DNA from: Lojkania enalia
Lineage: Eukaryota > Ascomycota > Dothideomycetes > Pleosporales
NCBI GenBank assembly: GCA_010094045.1
Contig: ML986626.1
Span: forward strand, 243,570-307,569
DNA: 64,000 nucleotides
Direction of reading: 5' to 3'
Part shown: positions 37,140 through 50,800 of the stretch, piece after piece
Position numbering within the stretch: the first letter of the stretch is position 1
Layout: every line of letters starts with the position of its first letter
Notes under the pieces: model-generated
Databases searched by the model: none
What the model saw: the letters and a program-made list of their open reading frames with translations, nothing else
What the model was told of the DNA's origin: nothing
Program-made: the position numbers and the translations under genes

Positions 37140-39670
37140 TTTTGCTGTCACACCGGCGCCGAGGGACGATGGTTGCCCAAGCCTGCGTGAGGGTGATTGC
37201 AAAGTTCCGTTCCTTCCTTTTGCGGCCAACAAAGTCACTATGACCAGCCCCCGATATATACCGGCAGAATAGTCGCTATCTTCGCTCCAGCCAGCAGATG
37301 TTTTCAAACAGAGAGGGGAGCTCCGTGGATATTTGACGCAGGCTCACGAGAGATTCGGAGAGCCAATGGTCCCAGAGGGGGACGGTAGCGATGTTGCGAT
37401 GTCGTGGTATGTAGCTCTGGTCGCGGAGGTCCGGGGTACCTGGTGCTGTTTAGCAGCGCAGGAGAACGAGCAACTTTGCCATGAGCGGGTTCGAGGTGTG
37501 AGTTGGAGTCGACCGCGGGCGTGTAGAAGAGAGCGAGAACAAGGAAAAAAAAAAAAGCGGTACCAACGGGAATGGGAAGTTTATGAGTCTGGGGGGATCG
37601 ACATGGACGGGAAAGAGCCGCCAAGGCACCACGTCTGGGCTCGCGATGTACACAGTACCACTAACGGCTGACGAAGCGGCGGCCGTCATCACCAGCGATT
37701 GGCCCACAACCAGCGCTTCCATATGGAAACACGTACCAAACAGATGCGCGGCGGCAGTGAAAGGGTTCAGTCACAGCTTCTTGCCAGCCACAAGGGCCTT
37801 CAGCACTGCGATGCATGGCACTGGAGGTATATGTCCATAAGGCGGCAAGGCTCTGGGCCTGAAGCCGCCGCGACTATCAAGAGGTAGAATATACCTCCAG
37901 CTTCACCGAAACGTCGGCTGGCGGCACCATATATTCCGAATTGAGTTAGCCCGAAGGCCTCTGCAGCAATCGTCATGGGGCGTATGCACAGCGGCAGCTT
38001 CAGCAGGGCCAGCTCAAACACGATCTGAAGGATCGAAAACAAGGATCTAGCGCGTCCCGGACAGGATGACTGACGTCTCTTCCAACCTCAGCCTGCATTC
38101 CCTCATCCAGTCGCCTCCCGGCCCCTTGATTACCCCATATTCATTCGGCACAAGCCATCCGACCCCGACGCCTAGACATGCGTATCGCCCTCAGTCATTG
38201 ACCGTGCCCTCACATAGCCGCTCGCCGCCTGGCCGCGGGTCGCCAAGTGGTCAACAACTCCGCTACTACTGCTATTACAGACGTGAAACAACCAAAAAAA
38301 AAAAAAATCAACCCGGCCCGTGTCCATTCGAGCGGGGCATCGGCCGCTTGTCGCCGTTGTTCTTCTCTGCTCCGGCTCACAGTGCCCTATGTTTCAATAC
38401 TCTACCTTCGTGGATGGCGCCTGCTTTCCAAATTCGCCGAGCACGAGAACCATGGAATCAACGACTCACCATTACGTTGGAAAGGACTGCCAAGCGGCTA
38501 GGCAGAAATGACCACGTTATTTTGCCAAATCTAGCAGCTCGTCGGTTCCAGAAATCTTCGTATATGTAGTGTGTATAGAGATGCGCAAGAATGCGCATCA
38601 TCCGTACACCCACAACCATCTTTCGCCTTCCGCGCTGACCCGGAACGTGCGAAGCATGTGTCAAGGTTTGGTATAAATGCCCCGAGTCAAGATACGGGTA
38701 GACTATGAAGTTCGATTTTGCTCAAATACTGCCATAAACTGGTTTGCCTATAATGATGTCGGCGATGTAGACGCCGATTTACAGTGGGTAGTGGTGTTCC
38801 CAGAATGTCCGGAGAAAAGAGCGCCAGTAGGGAAACGAGCTAAAATATCTTCGTACCCTTGCACTCAGTAGTGAGTATTGATTCCATGTGGATGGGCTAG
38901 AAATGTCATAGTCGAGCCGACACCCGGAAGCGTCCATGCACAGCGCCGCCGCCATTTCGTCATAGCAGTCTTCGCTACTAGCTAATCCGAGCTGTTTTCT
39001 CCACTCTACACGCTGCTTCGCGCTTTTGGAATGCGGGGAGAAAGCTAGAGGCTAAATACACTTAATTCGTCTTTACGGATTTCTGGGCTAATAGAAGTCA
39101 TCGAGCATGGAAAAGTAATATGGAAATGTCTGAGCTTAGAAGGTTGCGGCCATGACTAAGACTGACTAAGACTGCGTTCGCCAACCCTTACAAACCAACC
39201 AATTTTCCTCTCTTGCATTAATTTCACGGGCTAAGCTACAGGACAGCAAGACAAAAGTGCGTGATCAAGACGTGTTCAGTGAAAGTTTGGTTCCCGCTGA
39301 CGATTAAATCAACGAGTGGCAGAAGGGCGCGGGGAGTCGACGCATTTTCCTACACGGGTATTACTCTCTGTAGTAAGTTTGGTATTGCACAGAATTATGA
39401 AATCTGCACTCAAGGACTCCATACCATGTAAACTACAAGCTACAAGGATCGCTAAGACGACCAATATAGCGGAACTAGATGTCGCAGGCAAGAAGCGAGG
39501 CCGAAAAGATTGTGTAGGAGTCTGGGCGCAGTCTATCGGTGGACAGCTTTTAAATAGTGATTGCCCTGGTCATCCACTACTAGGACATATCCATTTTGTC
39601 TATCCCCGCCTTCCTCTGTCAAGAATGGGTTTGGGGCGTCAAGGCTGTAATAACATTCACACTTAGCCCT
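37140..39670. other. Intergenic region, no gene recognised
   Basis: About 2.5 kb upstream of the Flc-like gene and downstream of the thioesterase gene. A 167-codon frame (38066-38569) begins with ATG but has low-complexity Pro/Ser sequence and crosses an A13 run; I do not call it. A12-A13 runs lie near 37552 and 38294. No RNA gene was seen. Confidence 0.45.
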
Positions 39671-40694
39671 TCAGGTTGTAGATCGTATATTTTCGGTGGC
39701 CCATCCAGTATTCTTTGACACTGCTGAGGATGGAAATGTGCCCTTTGCTCTTACGCACACCTTCCCTTGCAGAGTTTCAAGCGTCCCACTTAGTTCAACC
39801 ATAGGCTCTGGGATAGGTGCTGGCTTTTTTGTAAGATCTTTCCAAGACAGGACCCATGATTTCGGGGGCAGAGGTTCCGGTGGAGGGGTAGACTGAGGGA
39901 GATTCAGGGTGTCGAAAGATGCACGGAGGACGTAGAACTTGAGGACTTCGGTAGGTCGAGAGTACGTAATGCTCATGGATGAGGGTCGAAGGCTTGAGTC
40001 TGTGTATGTCAGTCATCAATTGATCGTAGATCATGCCATAAATTAGATGCGTACCTAGGGCGTTGTGTGGACCTGCAACCAATCGGGTCATTGAATCCTC
40101 AAATAGGATAGCAATCGCACCCCCATGCGCGATTCCAGGCCAGCCAGAAATTGCACCTCCCATCCACACAACTGCAATCAATTCTCGAGTTTCAGAATTC
40201 CAGAAGGCTCGCTGTACGCCAAAGCCCCGTAGACCAGCTAACGCCTTCTGCGAAATTGTCGGCGCTGCCTTGACTTTGTCCACAGCGCTTTCCGTGATAT
40301 TTCTTCCGATGTCTAACTCCATCCAGCCTCCTTTGCCCTTCCCAAGCTCATTTAGAGGTGTATCTGAATGTAAATGATATCCTTGAGCACGCATGGTCTT
40401 CACTATGTCGAGCGCGTCAAGCTCAGCCGCGAGCGTGTCGAGGGCATGGTCATCGTCGGAAGAGCCGGGTAGGGGCAATTCAAGGGGAGTTAAGAACTTG
40501 CGAATTGTATATCCTGCCGCTGTCCCGGACGTGAGGCAAATCGCATACCACAAGTATGCTATTCGAAATCTGGATTGCTGTGGAGTTATAGAGCTGAGAC
40601 TGAGTAAACGGATATTTGAGCTTTGAATGAGCAATTGCAGCCGAGGCGCGGCTTTCGGAAGCTGCCTTGTAAAAGAATATGAAATATTATACAT
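39671..40694 (-). CDS. Hotdog-fold thioesterase-superfamily protein
   Basis: Probable acyl-CoA thioesterase of the PaaI/4HBT hotdog superfamily. Exons are 40694-40055 and 39999-39671 with a 55-bp intron (donor GTACGC); product 322 residues. The first in-frame ATG is 40694, two codons inside a TTG-started extension. The N-terminus is basic, Ser/Leu/Gln-rich and lacks acidic residues, which suggests a mitochondrial presequence, and is followed by a membrane-like segment (IAYLWYAICLTSGTAAGY). The hotdog helix motif GIAHGGAIAILFEDSM holds the usual His-Gly-Gly and acidic residue. In exon 2, SITYSRPTEVLKFYVLRA and VELSGTLETLQGKVCVRAKG form the later strands. Substrate unknown. Confidence 0.82.
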
Positions 40695-41320
40695 TTTCAA
40701 AGCATTGAATTTGGTGCATTAAGCATGAAACAACAAGAGAAGTCTGGTGTTGGATGAAAGGATGCAATGAGAGTCGTCGGTATAGCTTCTCGCCGATGGC
40801 TTGGCACTTAACACACCCTAAGTAGTGGCTCCCCGACACTTCATCCTCTCTACTCGAAAAGTCTCAGCTTATATACACTATAACATCAGGCCAAGTCCCG
40901 CCAATTTTCATCTTCACCAACCTCTTTATATCCATCATAATCCGTGTACAACAAACTTTGGCGCCATACACAAAAATCCATAGTATATTTCACCACCGCA
41001 TTCCAAGGGCACCATTCAGGGCCGCTCTATTAATCTGAAATTACATGCTCTCTTTGGATAAAATAGATTCGTAACTTACGTCCTGCTTTACTCCTGCTAG
41101 CAGGATATCTGGAGCCCATCAAGCCTCTGCGCAAAACCCTTAAACGTGCTGTCGACAAACTCGCTCTCAGCTTGCTTATGATACCCCTTGGTGCTTTAAA
41201 TGGGTTCCAAGGAGATCTAGCTCCCCATTATGTTCCGCTTCTAGGATACCATCACACCCGCAATAAGTACAGCACGCATTCTTAATAACTTAGTGGTGTT
41301 GGCGTGCCATTTTTCTTACC

Positions 41321-41647
41321 TCAGAACTTTGGGAAGGGGAAGGCGGGATCGAAGAGAAGACTGCTCGTACAATCCACACAACGTTTATGGGTTGTCCTCT
41401 TGAACCCGAGGGTACACGGATTCAAGGGACTCTCACCGCTCTTTGCTTCAATTTGGTTCCAAGGTGGACACGCAACCAGGTATCCATTTCTTGAGCATAC
41501 GAGCAGTTACACGAGACAATCTTCTGTTGGGCAAAAATGGGACTGAGAGTCATGCGCATTGACCGTTTCGCAATGGAAACCTGCATCCTAGTTCCAGGGG
41601 TCCGTGGTATCGAACTTGGGTATGTGAATGAAGTCTTCGTTGCTCAT
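41321..41647 (-). pseudogene. Possible decayed reading frame, Cys-rich, two internal stops
   Basis: On the minus strand, ATG 41647 (context CTACAACCATGAGC) opens a frame of 109 codons to TGA 41321, broken by TAG at 41588-41590 and TAA at 41507-41509. It begins MSNEDFIHIPKFDTTDPWN. After the second stop it has evenly spaced Cys (LVACPPWN, NPCTLGFK, RCVDC). A GTAAGA donor follows directly after the final TGA. Both internal stops could come from CAG or CAA by C-to-T change. Two stops in 109 codons is only mildly below chance, so this is weak evidence. Confidence 0.25.
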
Positions 41648-44154
41648 GGTTGTAGCAGAAGTGGAACGTCAAGGAGAATTATGAGTTGTTACTGTGACAG
41701 GTAATATATGTGTAACTTGACCAGTATTCATTTCGCTCCAGCGTCATTTACATACTAACTTCGCAGGCAGCATTTGCTTGATAACAAGCCCGACAGATAT
41801 GAATAGTCGAATTATCTTCCTGAACGACCTTAGCTCGAACGCAATACTTCTAGATACTATAAAACAGATCAAATTTTTTACGACTCCCGAGGTTCATATT
41901 CTGTGGGAAATGCACAGCCGTGTGCTACCGAGATACGCGGACCAATGCTTTGAGGTGGCCACCTCTACTCTTCGTAACACATATTGACAGCTCATCTCTC
42001 ACCCCGGACATGCCTGACAAATCAAATCCCAGCATCACCAATATCCCAAACATGATCTACTATTCTACTTTGAGATGGTCGAAGATTCTGTCTTTTAATG
42101 TCATACTCGATATTTCGTACCACAAGTCCATCACATGTTCTACCATTTAACATTTTGCACGACTCTGCCATACCTACCCCTCACTATCTCCCTCACTCCC
42201 AGTGCACCGTTCTGCGCATGTTCCACCGCTTTCGCCCGCAAGAGACGGCACCTCCACCGATCCTGTCCCTCAGATCCACAAGAGATCAGGCAACACAAAA
42301 GGTTTCACTGAAACATGCACACCCAAAGCCCTTAGTCACTATAGAGGTATGTGTATCTCTCCAGCGGGCTCTCCGATTGGTGTCTCAGATGTATGTAAGC
42401 CTCACTCCGAGAAATCGGACCTGTGATTGCACTGACGCTATATCTAACTCGACTTCTAAACTAGCATGCATCATCCTAGAGCAGTCGGTCAATGTAAAGC
42501 CATTAGCCCGAACCTCGAATCTTAGATGACTAGATTGTACGTACCCGGCTTCTCGCCCTGTGCGATCTAGAAACAGATCGCTTACCAGCGATTGGTATTA
42601 TCTCAGCTCACAGGCGCCTACAAAGACCTGCATCCTGGATAGCGGGACGCTGCCACAACGTCGCTTTGAGCCCTCATTCCTCCCTCGGGACCACCAAGGT
42701 GGTTGAGATGCTATAGATTAGTCATCCCCCTTTCCTACGTCGCACAGGGCGCATTTTGCTCGGTTGGAGGGGAATAGCATTCTAACCGGGATTTCAAATT
42801 CTAATCAGGGGCTCAAGACATAGCATTTAAAATCCGATCGGTTATGAGTCATGTTCCCGGTCAAGAAGCTCCACTATACAACAAGCCTAGCCGCCTGAGA
42901 TGCTTTTAACTAGTGATTCATTACGACCTAAAGCAGTAAATTTACTTTAGTGACTATCATTCGTTGTTATTTCTCTCAACAACAGCTAGCAGGAGTACAT
43001 AATGATCATTAACAGCTAATTAGCAAAGCTCATGAGTACTAGAAGGCGTGGAGTATATTGAATACACCCAGTACACGTTACATTTGAAATTTCTCTCAAA
43101 TATAGGTTGAGACTCTCTCACGCATCTTCTCTACGTAGTACATGATACTGGTCCAATAGTAGACCAAGCTCTTTTGTGTCCTTGAGATGGGCTTGTGAAT
43201 TAGGTATAATGTTCCAGATAGGCACGACCAATATGCTATAGTGCCATTCGAACAAAAGAACTAAAGTAGTACGTGAACCCATATTATCTCTACCTATCGG
43301 AGGATTTCAGGTGGAGCCTTTAACGAGGCGTTATTATTAGTCCGTAATGGTGAATATGACCTAAAACATTATGCTGCACGATGGTGTAAGATCGTAGAGT
43401 TGTTATTTCTTGTACGAGGCAAAATCTTCACCTATATTCGACGCCATGCTCTATAGAAGAGTCTCTTGAAGTTTTCCTCAACGCCTCTATTCAATGTGAT
43501 AGTCTAGATATATTTATACACCTGCACAATTAAGCTTAATTTCCAGTATTTTGATATCACAGAATCATGTTAGATCCTAGGAATGAGCTAGAGTAGTCCT
43601 TTCTAGCCATATACTAACTTTATACAGTTTTTCTCTTAACCTAACTATTATTCAAACTCCATCCCCTTTGCTCAAACTAGCCAAACTATTCAAAAATGTA
43701 GTTAAACCAACCAAATCTTCATAAACAGCCTAGTGTCGACATATGTATATGCAAAATCCAAAGAAGCTATTTCCATCTATTCTCCCCCTTCAACCCTGAA
43801 AGAAATTTTCAGATAGTTCAGGTCTTGGACATAGAACTCGGTCTTAAATGTTAAAACCTCCATACACACTAGCGCGAATACCGCACACGTTGCAGCACTC
43901 TGCGCCCAACCAAGTATCTCTGTGACCAAAAGCCGCGAAATTACATGATACTATTACTAGTATCAAGGCGAGGAAATACGATCCACTAAGCCGGAAAACA
44001 ATACCAGTTCATCGCGCGAAAGGTGTGCGGGAGAAGTATAGGACTAACAGAGAATCATGTTTTAGCGTATAATACGCTTGGACCTCAAAGAAGAACAATC
44101 GCATTCAGAGTCTTGATTGTAAAGGGCTTCTATTTGTCGAGATGGATCGAAGGG

Positions 44155-44180
44155 AAAAAAAAAAAAAAAAAAAAAAAAAA
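44155..44180. repeat. Poly(A) tract left of the assembly gap
   Basis: Twenty-six A residues, followed by GGG and another A run, close to the N gap. Confidence 0.85.
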
Positions 44181-44218
44181 GGGAAAAAAAAATTCGCAAT
44201 ATTGAATATCTCCGACCC

Positions 44219-44269
44219 NNNNNNNNNNNNNNNNNNNNNNNNNNNNNNNNNNNNNNNNNNNNNNNNNNN
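44219..44269. other. Assembly gap (51 Ns)
   Basis: A run of N, flanked within 80 bp on both sides by long poly(A) tracts (44155-44180 and 44300-44321). The homopolymers may have broken the assembly; real gap size is unknown. Confidence 0.99.
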
Positions 44270-44299
44270 GACACAAGCCGTCCACTCAGCCAACATTGG

Positions 44300-44321
44300 A
44301 AAAAAAAAAAAAAAAAAAAAA
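44300..44321. repeat. Poly(A) tract right of the assembly gap
   Basis: Twenty-two A residues on the right flank of the gap. Confidence 0.85.
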
Positions 44322-44810
44322 CAAATATTACAAACATCAGAATACCAACGTACATTAATTCCCCTTTATAATCAATTAAATCTTTTCTTGCTCCTGGGCC
44401 ACTGCTCCTCGCCTACCCCGCCCCCTTTAAGGCCAAAAAAAAAAAGTGAAATAAAACAAAGCGACACTTTGCTAAGCATCATGCTAGGTAAGCATGCAGT
44501 TTTCATCATAACGTTTTCCGCGATACGACAGACACTACTTCTAGTTGTAGCCTCACACCTTTCCAAGTTACTTCGCTTTTCTTGACAGGTAAGTGGGCAA
44601 AGATTGTGGGCAGGCGCGTACTAAAGCGCTGATTACTTACTTGATCTGGCAAGAGGGAGTGGTACCGGTGGTAGTTCTTCTACAATTAAAAGTATAACCC
44701 GATGGGGGGTTATGCAGGAGTAGAAATGGGGAGTAATGAGTATTTCTATCCTGAACCCCACAAACACCTTCTTTCGCAACAAGGAGTCTCAACGGTACAT
44801 ACATCGTTCC

Positions 44811-44830
44811 TTTTTTTTTTTTTTTTTTTT
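44811..44830. repeat. Poly(T) tract, 20 nt
   Basis: A T run in gene-free sequence. Confidence 0.85.
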
Positions 44831-47800
44831 GGAATGGTGTGTGGTTGTGTGATTCTTAGTAAAGGGGATTTATATATTTCAGTTTGAGGTACTGAAGGAA
44901 ACTGGCGCGGCGTATGTATGGAAAAAAGGCAGGTAGGGAGTGACATAAGGGATGATGAAGTGGAGCGTGTGTGAGGAGGGGATGGGTAAGAGATAATAAC
45001 AAGCGATGAGTTATTCAGGCCGGAACTAGAATCTTGGAATATTGGGATAGCTGGCACTATTCTATAGATACACTGTGTTAATGATCTTAAGTCATGGAGC
45101 GATGGCGGCGTTTAAGGGGAAGGGACTGTTGGAATGTACGCACTTGGACTATTCGTAGATTTGGATTAGTTACATGTGGGTATGATATGTACTAGCTAAT
45201 AACGAGGGAGTGCGTAGTGAGATACATGGTAGTAATACATCCTTTAGCTCTAGAATTGGCATTGATGGAAGTCTCTCGAGTCTATTCCACTTAAGACCAT
45301 CAACCCCCAAACGCCCATCGCATCACCGCAAAGCCTACCCCTAGCAACCTCGCAACCACAACCCCAAGACACTAAACACCAACCCATTCCAAATCTTCGC
45401 CTCAGAAAAACACATCACCGCGTCAGTTCGCAGGCTCGCTTGCCAGTGTCACCGTAACGCAATCGTGTATTTGGAAACCTGCTGTGCCAACGTAAACGTG
45501 GTATGAGCATGTAGTCAGCAGCGTGTCACCACAACTAGTGTGGACGAGCAACAAGGATCGCCGCAATAGAATCTTTCACCGGGGTAATATGAACGATTGC
45601 CCGTCTTCCGTCTTGTTGGCGCTAGTGGGTTGCAGCGTGCGTCGCTGTAAGATGGGGGGAATCGATCGGGTCACGATGATGGGAGGCGCTGGCCTGGCGA
45701 CGGGAAAAGAACGATGTGATGGTAGAATTGGGGAAGGTATTGTTGTGCTGAGGAAGTGCGGTATGGTAGAGGCGCGTCCTGCTGTGATTGTAGATGAATT
45801 GCGAAGATGATGCGTGATTATTGCCGTCAACGGGGCCTGAGATAAAAATCAGTGTCCGCTGTTCCTAGCATCACCACGTCTAAATATTTCCATATAATTT
45901 TTATGTCTCCCATTCGTTATACGAAATCATTTGTCTTCAAAAGAGCGAAGCTCTTTGAAAACAGGAAGATTGATCCTTCTGGTTGACGGAATTACCCTAG
46001 AATGAGTCCAAGCACTTCACCACTATGTTGACTGGAAAAAGACAAACTGGCTTAATTCCCAACGATAGCGCATTCATAGTCACTAGCAATCTCCGGGCTA
46101 AGATCTTCTTCCGTGCACTACCTCATTCAGAGTCTCGTCGCCCGACATATGCATGAAGTTGTACTCTCTGAGGTCATAGTCCATTGCTCGGTTAAGGGCC
46201 ATTCCTACCGCAACTGGACGCTAGTTAATACAGACGTTAGAGGCCAACTACACAGATGATCCCCGAGGCACAGCTATTATGTCAGACGGACATGTCTGAC
46301 ATACAAAGAAAAAGTTCTGATGGTATCAAGGGATGCACATGGACATAAGCCGCCGTAAGCACAAAGGTGCCGAGTGTCGAAAAACTGGTTGCCGGGCCCG
46401 TCGAAAAACGGTCAATGATCAAAAAGTCCGTAAACGACTTCCTGCGACGCGGGCCGCAAAGACACGCCCCGGTTCGGATTTATCATTGTGGCTTCCCGAC
46501 ATTGGGGGATGAAAATCGAATCGGTTACCCATGCGTTAACGACTTCCTAATCTGGTCGCCAATACAGAGCCTTGGATTAGTGTGAAGTGAGCTGAACCGA
46601 TTACGAGAACCTTCACGAAGTCGATTAAGAGGGGCAAATCGGGATACGCCTAGGACAACAACAAAAGGCTGCGGAAAAAGCAAGATTCGAAATGGATCCC
46701 GGAACTGAAAGTGGCAAGTCCTGCAGGATGGATGTATGCCAAGTTGCACGAGATCCTGGAGTGCTGGAGTGTCCTCGTAACTGCGGTCAGCACGAGAGAT
46801 ATGTATGTCTTCGATCCACCTAGCCTTATTGCCATGATCCGAGAGACGTGGAGTGCATTCGTAGCTATTTGGGACAGAATAGAGAAAGTCAGCTAAAGGC
46901 GGCTAAGAGTCAAGCACATCTGTGAAGTGCGAAGACGCATTTCTCGTTATCCGGCTATAAATTCCCTGACTGAAGGGTTAAGCAAGCAAAAGACACATTT
47001 CATGTGACTGCATTATCGAATTCTCTTGCTGCGATTGGCAGAGTTTTATGTGACGAGAACGCGGCGAGGATGGGTACGAGACGAGGTTACTAAAGGCACT
47101 TAGATTGGTCCATGGTCTTCACAAGTAAAGGTCATTCAGCACATGCTGCATGCTTTGGAGCGAATAGTATCCGCTCCCCGTACATCCTGAAGAGCGAGAT
47201 GTTAGACCTGTTGTGAAAGGCTTCCCCCATCTCCCAGAAGCTTCCCAGATTTTGCAGCTTATCTTCGGGGTCCGTCAACGAACAACGCGCGCATTCTTCG
47301 CAAATCGGCGAATAGGCAGCGTGCTTCCAGCCGGTCTTCCTGCGGATTGACTTGACATAGTCTCCGGCTTGGATGCAGCAGCTGAAGCCCGTAGAAGGAA
47401 TTTTGTGTCCCCTTCTCACTCAATGGTTGCACGACGAAGAGTGGCACCCAGCGTAATTCTCTTTCAGGTTGGACACCAGATCTGCCTGATCCAGACCAGC
47501 TATCGGCGGGGGCTTGTTATGGCGTCGAGCCTAGTGGGCACGACGACTGGTGGATACCGGTTTAGGGAACGGGCGACACGCCAGACGGCGGCCAACGATG
47601 AACGGGATCTTTAATGTCGACCTGGAGACGTTGGGCGGCTGGCACCGAGCCTGTGTTGACCGTCCTCCGCCAGCCGATGCAGGTACGAACTGATGGCTAT
47701 TCGCATACCGAGAGCCTTCATCGCCCCCGAGCACGCGCCTGGCTTGTGGAGTGACGCAGGAGCGACGCCCCTTTCACACCACTAATATTTCTGTCTCCGG

Positions 47801-50800
47801 AAGATTCCTGTGGCGAAGAAAAGGAAATGTACTGAGGCCCGCGGACCAGAATAATATTCACATTACGATCAATCGAGCAGGAGAAGGCGAAGCTCGCGAG
47901 GCATTTTCCGCGGCTTGGGTGGAACATGGGTTGGAGAATGTGGGCGAGACTCCAATCACAAAACTCAGCTGCGCTTTCTGTGCCTCAGGTGGAAAATTCC
48001 CTTGAGGCGGGCGGAAAATGAGCGGCGCTTGAGTCCAAAACGACGCAGCAGGACTCAGTAGCCCAAACGTGGTTTGACACAGACGGTCACTTTGAGCACA
48101 GATAGCAGGGTTTGGCGAGGCCCCCTGGCTGGACTTAAGATTGAGGGTGACTATTGATTTGATAGACAACCGCAGAAATGCCTGTTGCAGCTGCATCATA
48201 CAGGAGGGAAGGCATCCCGAGATAATAGTCCGGGCTCAGGACCGTGGGGTATATGGTAGTCATTTCAGTTACAGCAACTTACTCGCAGTGCAGCGACATC
48301 TGCGGCGTCTCTCCCGGCGCATACGAAGGACCTGGGCTCGGACAAAAGAGCTTCCCTCTTCGGGCAAACTCAAGATGCGCACAAGGAGTGGCCTTGGCAG
48401 GATATGGCTTGATGGAGGCGGCGGGGGGAGTGATGGAGAAGGCCTGCGATGGCGCTTCGGAAGAGTAGCTAGCACCGTCGTCCTGGTCGATGGAGGCTCA
48501 AAACGTGGCCGCCGCCGCCCGCCGCCGCCCGCCCACGGCAGGGGGGGGAGGTTGGATGCTCAAAGGGGGAGAAGTGAGGTCTCGTTGCTGGCATGACCAG
48601 CATCACGAGTCCCAATATCACGGGTCAGGCTTGCTCGGCTCGAGGATCAGGACATGCCGATCCAGGCCGTCGAGCAAGTGGCACGGATGCGGAAAGGCTT
48701 GGGGAATGTCCACAACACCAGAGCGATCCGTGTCAAAATTAAGTTGTGCAGTGCGCGGTGTGACATGGGCAATGTGGGCGAATCGTGTGGGTCCACAGGG
48801 CATCCCGAGAAGAGCGAGACGGCTGCTGGTCCCGGCCTAGCGCACCAACGGCTTCGATCTGGCATCGCAGCAGTAGGATGGGCACACCGGCCGAGGTCTG
48901 CCGGCAATTGTGGTGCGACCAAAGAAGTGAATGGACGGGTAGTGGTGGTGGTGATATGGCGGAAGGATAGGACCAAGGGGAGATGGCGGGGTAGAGATGG
49001 CACGGATGGGCGATAGCGAAGTCGAAATAAGCTAGGTGAAGGTAATCAAATAGAGAACATGGGAAAATCCGGCAGAGGGGATGGTCCTGGCGGTGCTGCC
49101 CAGTCCCTTCGCGCGTAAGGTTGATCAAGAAAGATGGATGGCAGGGATGGGGGCAGTTGTTGAGTAGCAGATCCCGGCGTCGAGGCAGGCAGGCAGGCCA
49201 TAGGCTGTAGACTACATATGCACATACATGTGGTATTATTGTTCTCCAGCATCCAGTAGATATATGGGTATGTACCCAGCAACAAAAGCAGCGTGGACCG
49301 GGATGGGGAACTCGGGAGGGGGAACTCGGGAACGAGGAGCACCATGAGGGAAGGATGAAATACATAGGCTGCGCATCACAGGACCATGCGCTCTGCCGCG
49401 GCCGGGGCTCTGCCTCCGAGTGTCTTGCCCATCACTAGCAGGACCGGCAAGACCAGCAGCAGCGAGAGTCGGATGTTTCTGGTTGACGGTTCGCTAAAGC
49501 AGCCCAGGATCCGGCCTAGTCGCGCAGATTACACGAAGGGGGTCGAAATCATGGGTCGGGTTGGGCTGGGGCCTTTCATCTCCAGCGCTCGTTGTTGCGC
49601 GACCGAAGCAACTGTCGCCGCGAGATGAAAGGAGCCCGCGCGGCCTGTCTCTCTCGCTCCCCCGCAACCCCCAATTTGCCAAATATACTACCCACCCTAC
49701 TCTCTCCCTAGGACTGAGTAGTAGTAGGATCCTGCTGCTGCTGCAGCGCTCTCCCGCCCGCGTTCCGCCGCCCCTCGAGCAGGGAGGGAGTTGGTGCCGG
49801 GATAGCAGGTCCAGGGCTGTCCCCAGGTCGCGAACACCACGTCGGTAGCCTGCCCTGCCGGTGCTGCCCGCCCTGCCCGCGAACGAGGCCGCCAAAAAAG
49901 CCGTCGACAAGCCAATCTCTCGCTAACTGGCGTAGAGAGCGCCCCGCGGGCCTGCCGTCGGTTGCGGCTAAGATCTTTGCACGCCGCTGGGCGCTGCACG
50001 AGCCCTCATCCAGCAACGCGCGGGTCGGCGCTGCTCCAGGCGGGTGGGATGTGGCATGCAGCACCATCACGCACAGCCAAGCACGTATCGAGGCAGCAGC
50101 AGGCAAGGGGATGGCGCTTGCGAGCGGCGTCTGGATCGACCGCGGAGAGGAGCCCCGCCAGGTTCCAGTCCGTCTCGTCTCGTCGCTGGTTGTGAGCGAG
50201 GGTTAAGCCCAAACCAGGCCGCCGGTAATTACACATACATGGATGTGCACTCTTACACACACGCACACAGACACCCACGGTTCTGCACCCAACAGCGGCG
50301 TCGCGGGCACGCCAGCTGTCATCCAAGGGCCAACGGGCGCCTCGTGCTGCTCGAGCCCAGCCCGGCTGTCGTTCTGCGAGCATGCGCCAGGTGGACCTCT
50401 GCCCGCAGGCGATGATTGAGGAGACAGCCAGACGACGACCATCGCGGTGTGCACAGAGGGCCCGGGTACAGGCAGCAGATGCACGACCACGTGGGGATCT
50501 GCTCGTTGTGCGCGACGACGACGATGACGGGGAAGCACTTCTGGAGCACAGGACGCACAGAGAGATGAAGGGCAACAGGCCCCATTTCTCCTGCTTATTA
50601 TTGCACCATCCGTTTTGGGGACAGACACGTGCCGCAAGCAATATAATCACCGCCCTATTTTTAGCCCGTTCCCAGCACTGAGTCCTGCTCTGGGGCCGAA
50701 AAGAGGGTCGCCGGGACCAGTACAGCACAGGACAGTGCCAGTAGTAGCTCGTCGTTGGTGGTTATCGCAGCGCAGATTGCGACACTTGCTCTTCACCACG

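Noticed and set aside
38066..38569. 167-codon ATG-started plus frame
   Set aside because: The sequence is Pro/Ser-rich, crosses an A13 run into a Lys stretch, and is overlapped by other frames; no recognisable product.
45236..45260. Short match to an 18S rRNA stretch (AATTCTAGAGCTAA, reverse strand)
   Set aside because: The identity I recall covers only about 14 bases and does not continue on either side; chance match.
46339..46896. Basic and Trp-rich short frames that look faintly protein-like
   Set aside because: Two short frames are separated by several stops with no shared phase or splice signals; too weak to call.
47132..47419. 95-codon minus frame with several Cys
   Set aside because: It begins with GTG, the only in-frame ATGs are late, and no upstream exon is evident. 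Possible but unsupported.
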